Positions 59,501 to 64,000 of a stretch of 64,000 nt of DNA are shown piece after piece (the stretch's first letter is position 1; each line of letters starts with the position of its first letter). Source of the DNA: Rhodoblastus sp963704565 (GTDB taxonomy: Bacteria > Pseudomonadota > Alphaproteobacteria > Rhizobiales > Beijerinckiaceae); NCBI GenBank assembly GCA_963704565.1, contig OY969917.1:2480001-2544000 (forward strand). The letters run 5' to 3'. Below the pieces are notes generated by a model. The model worked only from the letters and a program-made list of their open reading frames with translations. It was not told the origin of the DNA and did no database searches. The translations under genes were made by a program, and so were the position numbers.

Positions 59501-62500
59501 GGTGGTCGAAAGGCTCGCCTGTCCATTGGCCACGGGCGCCGAGCCGAGATCGAGCGCGCCGTCCTTGAAGTCCACCGAACCCGTCGGCGCGTCGCCGCCG
59601 ATCAGCGTCGCCGTCAGGGTCACGCTCGAACCGGCCACTGCATTTTCCGGCCCATTCAATCCTACGCTCGGTTTGGCTTGGGCGACGCTCAGATTCAGGG
59701 CCGAAGACGCGACCGGGGCATTGTCGGCGTCGCCGGAATAGGTCGCGACGATGGAATTCGAACCGGCGTTGAGCGCCGAGGTGACCAGAATGGCCTGGCC
59801 ACCGGTCACGCTCGCGGAGCCGAGATCGGTCGAGCCTTCGGTGAAATCCACGCTTCCCGTCGGCGAAGCGCCGCCTGTCAGGGTCGCGGTCAGGGTTGTC
59901 GGCGAACCGGCGACCGGATTGGCGGAAGCGGAAACGGCGACGGTCGGAGCCGGCTGGGCGACATTGATCGTGGCCGTCGCCGCGCCCGAGACGTCCAGGC
60001 CGCCATCGGCCGTGCCGCCGCTGTTTTCGACCGCGAAAGTGAAACTGGCGTAATCGGCGCCATGACCGTTGGCCGCGGGCGTATAGACCAGCTCGCCCGA
60101 GGCGATGTCGGTCGGCGCGACCGCCTCTCCGATGGTGACGGCGACGCCATCGTCGGTCAGCGCGCCCACTTTCGGCAGGGTCTCGACGATCACCGCCTTT
60201 TCCGCCGTCGCCGGAACATTGTTCGGATCGGAATAGGGGAAGTCCGAGGTCTTGAAGACGTAAGGCGTGTTTTCTGTCGCGGAAATCGTGGTCGGCGCCG
60301 TCAGCGGCGGATTATTGACGACCGTGACGCTAAGCGACACGGTCGCCGGCGCGCTGGTGACCGGCGTGCTGAGCGACCCCGGCGGGTTGCCGGTGTCTTC
60401 CCATGCGTAGGTGAAGGAATCCGCGCCCGAATAGCCTGCGACTGCGGTGTAGGAAATGGTGTTCTGGCCGGTGATGGTCGCGACGCCATGCGAAGGCTGC
60501 GTCACAAGTTGCAGAACCAGGTCGCTGACAGGGGTCTGGAGGTCGGAGCCGCCGACCATGATCGTGGTCGGCTGTCCCGCGATGGCCGTGGCGCTTTCCG
60601 GCGACGCGATCGGCGGCTGATAGACCTGGGTCACGTCGATGGTCAGCGCGCCGCTGGCGGTGGCCAGCTTGGTGTCGGTGGCGCTGAAGTCGATCGTGTC
60701 GTCGCCGACATAGCCCTGGTCCGGGACATAGGTGAAGGCGCCGGTCGTCGCGTTGAAATTCTCGATCACGCCATGATCGGGCTCGGTGGTGATCGCGTAA
60801 GTGATCGGATTGCCTTTCGGATCCGTCGCCTCCAGGGTCACCGGCAGCGGCTCGTTGCCGGGCGTCGTCAGGTTCTGGCTGGTCACGACCGGCGGCAGAT
60901 CGGCGGAGCGATTGATGGTGAACTGGATGACATAGGGGGTGTCCGCAGCGCCGTCGCCGGCGAGCTTGTTGCCGGAACTGTCGAGCAGACCGCCGTTGGG
61001 GCTGACGGTCAGTTGATATTCGCCATTGGGCAGCGGACCGCCGTTTATGGTCAGTGTCACGCTTTGCGTCGCAGCCGAATAGACCGGGGTGAGCGAATAG
61101 GTCAGACCGCCGGTCGTGCCGAACTGGCCGAGCGCATTGGCGGCGATCAACTGGTAATTGGCCGAGCTGTCGGCGCTGATCAGGTCGAGCGTCTGGCTGA
61201 AATCCAGGATGATCGAGCTGAACACCGCGTCGGTCGTCGCGCCCGCGAGGCTGGTCCCGCCCGGCAGGCCGGGGTTGGCGGCGACGGTCGTGATTTGCGG
61301 CGGCGTCGTGGCGCCCGTCGTTCCCTGAAATTCGATCGCGCCGATGTCGAAATAAGTCAGGCCCAGCGCCTCGTCGGGCGTCAGGACGATTGTGCTTGAG
61401 CCGGTGTTGCCCGCGCCGGACAGATTGGTCTGGCCGCTGTTGGGGGCCAATGTATAGGCGCCGTCCTTGCCCGCCGACACGCCGATCACGGCGGCAGTGC
61501 CGTTGAGGCCGGCGCCATAGGCGAACTGGATGCTGCCGTCCGAGCCCAGCGTCACCGCGAAATTGGACTCAGGCGTGGTCGCGCCGCTCGACGGCGTCGC
61601 CGCGTAACGGAACGTGACATAATTGACGCTATTGGCGCTGGAGGTCGACCAGTAGATGCCGTCCGACTCAGGCGCGCCGCCATTGCGCGTGTCGAGCGCC
61701 GCCCAGAAGGCCGCGATCATCGGCGTCGCTTCGAGATTGGCGAGCGAGGGCGCTTCGACCAGAGCCGCATCCGTCGCGGCGGCCGAGCTGAAGAAAATCG
61801 CGCCGGTCGGGCTGAGATAGATATCAGGATTCGGCGTATTCAGCCCGTAATTCACTCCATAGAAATTGAAGGTGAAGGGCAGAGCATAGCCGACGTCATA
61901 GCCGTCATAATAGTCGCTGCCCGAAATCAGCGTTCCGGTCGGAAGCGATGTCGCGGCGGCGGCGGTGGTGGCGACATAAACGGCGGGGCCTGTGCCGTTG
62001 TTCGTCGTGCCCGGATCGTCCTGGCGCGTCTGGCCGAGCATGTCGGTCGTCATTTGCAGATAGGCGTCGGAGGCGTCGATGGCCGGCGAGCCCGGACCCG
62101 GCGTGAAATCGTCGTCGGCGCCGCCGCCGAGCGAGGCTTTCGCCGGAGGATCGCCCAATATGCCGTCGGCGCCATAGATATTGAGGAAATCCGGATTGCC
62201 TTCGACGCTGCCGGCGTTCTGGGTCGACTGCGCCGTCAGCCATGCGCCCAGATTCGCGTAAGTCGTCCCGCCGATATTGACCAGGGTCGCCGGCGTCGTC
62301 GTCGAGGCGCCCTCATAATAAAGATTGTAAAGCGCCTGGAAGCCGGCGGTGGCGCTGGCCGCAACGGAGACCAGCGTCCCAGTGTCGGTCCAGATGATAT
62401 TATCGGCGAGAACCGTGTCGATCGCCGAACCGCTGAGGCTCACCGAGGTTCCGACCGATTGCCAGATGGTGTTGCCGACGATCTCGTCGCCGGCGCCGCC

Positions 62501-64000
62501 GCCGGCAATATCGATCGCGTAGCTGGAATTGTCGTAGATCAGGTTGTTCTGGATGTTGAAATATCCGGAATAAATGCCGCCCTCATAAACGCCGATTCCG
62601 TTGGAATCGATGTGATTGTCCGTGAGTGCGCCGCCGTACGGGCCGAGCACCACGCCGGCGTAGCTGTTGTCGTAAACATGGTTCGACTCGACCGTCGGCG
62701 TACTGTCGGCGAAGTAAATTCCCTCGTAATTGCCATAAATGCTGTTGTCGGTCGCGATGGCGTCACCCCAGACCTGAAGCCCGATGTCGCCGGTGGCGCT
62801 CTGGTCGTAAATCGAATTATCCGTGATGAGGACATTGGCGCCCTCGGCTTCGATGCCGTAATTGCCCGTCGATGTATTGCCGTTGTCGTAAATCTGGTTG
62901 CCGGAGACGGTCAGATTCGGAATCCCGGAATAGTCCTCGATAAAGATCGCACGCCAGCTGTTGTTGTAAACATTGTTGTTTTCAATTGTTCCGCCAACGG
63001 CCTCGAAAAATATGCCGTTATAATTGTCGTAAATCTGGTCGTCGGTGATCGAAGCGGTCGTCGTGTCGCCGCCACTGTAGATATAAACGCCATAACTCCC
63101 GCTGCCATATGTCGTTCCGTAAATTTGCGAGCCGGTCAGCGAGAAATCGTAATTATACTGGGCAACATAGACGCCATAGGAAATCATGTTGAAAATGACG
63201 TCATTCGACGCGGCAATGTCGTTGCTGCCGGCGTTGGCGACGAGATTGATGCCGATATTGGCGCCGGTCATCGACAGATTGTTGATGTCGACATAGCTCG
63301 CGCCGGTGAACAGGAAGACATTGTCATTGGTGTTTTCGCGATTGAGCGTGGCGACGGCGCCGTCGGTCGGCCCCTGGAAGACAATGGCTTGGCCCTGCGC
63401 CGGTCCCGAGCCGGAATCCACCGGCGCCAGCACCGCGTCGGTCAACATCTGGTAAGCGCCGCCGTCGATATAGACGATGTCGCCGGGCTCCAGCGTATAG
63501 GCGCGCAGCAGCGCGGTCAGATCGGCCATCGGCGCGTTGGGCGTCTTGCCGGAATTCAGGTCGTTGCCGGGCGCGGTGGTATACTGGCCGCTCGATGACG
63601 TCGTCGGCGCGATGTAATAATCATTGCCGGAATTGGCGATCAGGAAGGGCTGCCGCGACTGGCCGGTCACGCCATTGACCGTTATGCTCACCAGAGCCGT
63701 ATTGCCATTGGTGATGAAATTCGGCGTCCAGCCGATCGAGCCATTGCCGAGTGCGTCGATCGGCGCCGAATTGCTGACCAGGATCCAGGTGACGCCGTCA
63801 TCCGGCGAGACTTCGACCGTGGCGGTCGCATTGGCGACGGAGGCCGTCGGTTGGGCGACCTCGATGCCCGACAGAACGGCGCCATAATAGCTGCTGACAT
63901 TGACCAGTTGCACGACAATGCCGCTGCCGCCCGAAGCCGTGACCGTGTAGGCCCCGCTGATCGCCGTATCGATCTGGCCGTTGGGGTTCTGCGCGTTTTT
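56588..64000 (-). CDS. Giant repetitive surface/secreted protein (5' end beyond window)
   Basis: At least 2470 residues, open to the window edge. In reading order it has a parallel beta-helix region (63300-62300, repeated NxIYDN-like turns such as VYDNSYAGVVLG), a nidogen-like region (about 61980-61370), cadherin/Ig-like repeats (about 60900-60300), two to three Ig-like repeats of the type GSVDFTEGSTDLGSA (59930-59390), further Ig-like domains, then tandem 75-residue repeats (58480-57090), and a tail with one hydrophobic helix (LAAALVLGAAPLTAVLA) plus RRRARK near 56750. This looks like an adhesin or large extracellular protein; the helix could be a sorting or anchoring signal. No secretion partner is visible. 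The function is unknown. Confidence 0.8.
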   Translation of the reverse strand, partial: KNAQNPNGQIDTAISGAYTVTASGGSGIVVQLVNVSSYYGAVLSGIEVAQPTASVANATATVEVSPDDGVTWILVSNSAPIDALGNGSIGWTPNFITNGNTALVSITVNGVTGQSRQPFLIANSGNDYYIAPTTSSSGQYTTAPGNDLNSGKTPNAPMADLTALLRAYTLEPGDIVYIDGGAYQMLTDAVLAPVDSGSGPAQGQAIVFQGPTDGAVATLNRENTNDNVFLFTGASYVDINNLSMTGANIGINLVANAGSNDIAASNDVIFNMISYGVYVAQYNYDFSLTGSQIYGTTYGSGSYGVYIYSGGDTTTASITDDQIYDNYNGIFFEAVGGTIENNNVYNNSWRAIFIEDYSGIPNLTVSGNQIYDNGNTSTGNYGIEAEGANVLITDNSIYDQSATGDIGLQVWGDAIATDNSIYGNYEGIYFADSTPTVESNHVYDNSYAGVVLGPYGGALTDNHIDSNGIGVYEGGIYSGYFNIQNNLIYDNSSYAIDIAGGGAGDEIVGNTIWQSVGTSVSLSGSAIDTVLADNIIWTDTGTLVSVAASATAGFQALYNLYYEGASTTTPATLVNIGGTTYANLGAWLTAQSTQNAGSVEGNPDFLNIYGADGILGDPPAKASLGGGADDDFTPGPGSPAIDASDAYLQMTTDMLGQTRQDDPGTTNNGTGPAVYVATTAAAATSLPTGTLISGSDYYDGYDVGYALPFTFNFYGVNYGLNTPNPDIYLSPTGAIFFSSAAATDAALVEAPSLANLEATPMIAAFWAALDTRNGGAPESDGIYWSTSSANSVNYVTFRYAATPSSGATTPESNFAVTLGSDGSIQFAYGAGLNGTAAVIGVSAGKDGAYTLAPNSGQTNLSGAGNTGSSTIVLTPDEALGLTYFDIGAIEFQGTTGATTPPQITTVAANPGLPGGTSLAGATTDAVFSSIILDFSQTLDLISADSSANYQLIAANALGQFGTTGGLTYSLTPVYSAATQSVTLTINGGPLPNGEYQLTVSPNGGLLDSSGNKLAGDGAADTPYVIQFTINRSADLPPVVTSQNLTTPGNEPLPVTLEATDPKGNPITYAITTEPDHGVIENFNATTGAFTYVPDQGYVGDDTIDFSATDTKLATASGALTIDVTQVYQPPIASPESATAIAGQPTTIMVGGSDLQTPVSDLVLQLVTQPSHGVATITGQNTISYTAVAGYSGADSFTYAWEDTGNPPGSLSTPVTSAPATVSLSVTVVNNPPLTAPTTISATENTPYVFKTSDFPYSDPNNVPATAEKAVIVETLPKVGALTDDGVAVTIGEAVAPTDIASGELVYTPAANGHGADYASFTFAVENSGGTADGGLDVSGAATATINVAQPAPTVAVSASANPVAGSPTTLTATLTGGASPTGSVDFTEGSTDLGSASVTGGQAILVTSALNAGSNSIVATYSGDADNAPVASSALNLSVAQAKPSVGLNGPENAVAGSSVTLTATLIGGDAPTGSVDFKDGALDLGSAPVANGQASLSTTALPVGSDQIVASYSGDANNAGAASSAQAVNVSPATATVTVSLNASVVNLAQPSAIVTFAFNGAPSAFSLGDVTATGGTLSNLSGSGATFTATFSASADVLLTTAQVSVIANSYEIGGVNGQAGSSSTFVVDTIAPTPTSVSAGPAAIVGQGATLPIIVTLNTAVNVSGSPLLTLNNGGSASYNAAASAAVGGNALVFDYTVGSGQSVSALAVTGYVPNGAGVADAYGNAANFAGVVGTLSPAIAIVSGIPLVIDVAQVLAIENGTTVLENPDGLAVTVEDVANSLTKLSAANISALAALGVAQIEASDTDVFFTTAQKAALWTAGITLEEPYSGGSVEILTFNADGSTRNIDYLGVTGKAYTSIDVAYADGKPATENWYNGTTLYQTETWNADGSYDIIHDTAGSAWGQPYASYEFGYTSAGVLDQETFYSGVNGTGTIVASETLQSNGDYTLTLDGALYQTKTVNAGGSYDILHDTAGSAWGQPYASYDFTYTSAGVLDQETFYSGANGTGTIVASETLQSNGGYELTIDGALHQTKTVNADGSYDILHDTAGSAWSQPYASYDFTYTSAGVLDQETFYSGANGTGTIVASETLQSNGGYELTIDGALHQTKTVNADGSYDILHDTAGSAWGQPYASYDFTYTSAGVLDQETFYSGANGAGAIVASETLQSNGGYELTIDGALHQTKTVNADGSYDLLTEASGSAWGQPYASYDFTYTSAGVLDQETFYSGANGTGAIVASETLQSNGSFTVDLNSLLYLQKNVNPDGSYDVWHYTAGMVGSIDYASYDVAYSSSGVATTETFYSSGGAPVYSVNLADDSDPNLQQAKLSDQDAAPANQIAPASATVDGDEDLTPAPAAAALSATRIGSLMFGAAPAPSAPAADVEKLFRGREGAEALAAALVLGAAPLTAVLARRRARKPAECGKVTIFATFDMVEDRFEPVEAESLEFDLPLAGHSDHGEVDWIAMN
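57090..58480 (-). repeat. 225-bp tandem repeats in the giant protein gene
   Basis: The anchor CGTTCGACTGGAGCG recurs at 57256, 57481, 57706, 57931 and 58156, exactly 225 bp apart, giving 75-residue units with DGSYDILHDTAGSAWGQ and YTSAGVLDQETFYSG. Central units are nearly identical at the DNA level, while the outer ones are more diverged, as expected for recent unequal exchange in the middle. Confidence 0.93.

Overview
The window is GC-rich alphaproteobacterial chromosome. Gene content and order point to Hyphomicrobiales (Rhizobiales): purL-bolA-grxD, the FYDLN-acid (TIGR02300) and TIGR02302/DUF4175 proteins, and a Rhizobiales-type dispersed intergenic repeat near 4640. A Beijerinckiaceae/Rhodoblastus-like host is my inference; nothing in the sequence fixes the genus.

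Layout. 1-23375 is mostly core genome: purL (cut at the window edge), bolA, grxD, a TlpA-like thioredoxin, argH, lptM, lysA, a DUF4175 protein, a PduO-type adenosyltransferase, etfBA, a 3-hydroxybutyryl-CoA dehydrogenase, an HNH nuclease, ychF, a YchJ-like protein, a degenerate phytochrome-like PAS-GAF protein, a deacetylase-like protein, polA and a ferritin-like protein. 23572-37417 is a dissimilatory sulfur-oxidation island: sat, an ankyrin protein, aprBA, then a CBS protein, a YkgJ-type cysteine-cluster protein, a phosphoesterase and a SlyD-methyltransferase fusion. A convergent operon qmoA-qmoB-hdrC-hdrB closes it, with HdrC/HdrB-like proteins in place of the membrane subunit QmoC. 37768-41656 carries anion transport genes (ClC, DUF202, SulP). 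An AT-rich palindrome of the type ATATTCCAAnATTG..ATAT lies upstream of aprBA and of DUF202/SulP, and a weaker relative lies upstream of qmoA, which suggests one regulator for the island. 41719-48355 returns to core genes: engB, argB, a HAD nucleotidase, ilvC, an NRAMP-like transporter, yacG, maf and infA.

48473-56170 is an integrated element in the 3' end of a tRNA-Arg(ACG) gene. It is about 7.6 kb and bounded by a 49-bp direct repeat with one mismatch. All its genes lie on the minus strand: tyrosine integrase, a hypothetical protein, an HTH regulator, a small protein, a RuvC-like nuclease, a small protein, a RepA-like ATPase, then an origin-like region with 17 copies of GTTCG/CGAAC in about 210 bp, then small and large terminase, a small protein with a duplicated motif, and a coiled-coil protein. 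I see no capsid, portal, tail or lysis gene. It reads as a phage satellite or minimal packaged element with its own terminase, and is the most unusual system here. Beyond it are an IS3-type transposase remnant and the C-terminal ~2470 residues of a giant repetitive surface or secreted protein that runs off the window.

In the sulfur island, AprBA would oxidise sulfite to APS and Sat would release sulfate and make ATP. The QmoAB-HdrCB proteins would take the electrons from AprBA, and SulP/ClC could move sulfate and balancing anions. The oxidative direction is inferred from the alphaproteobacterial setting and from the absence of dsr genes in this window.
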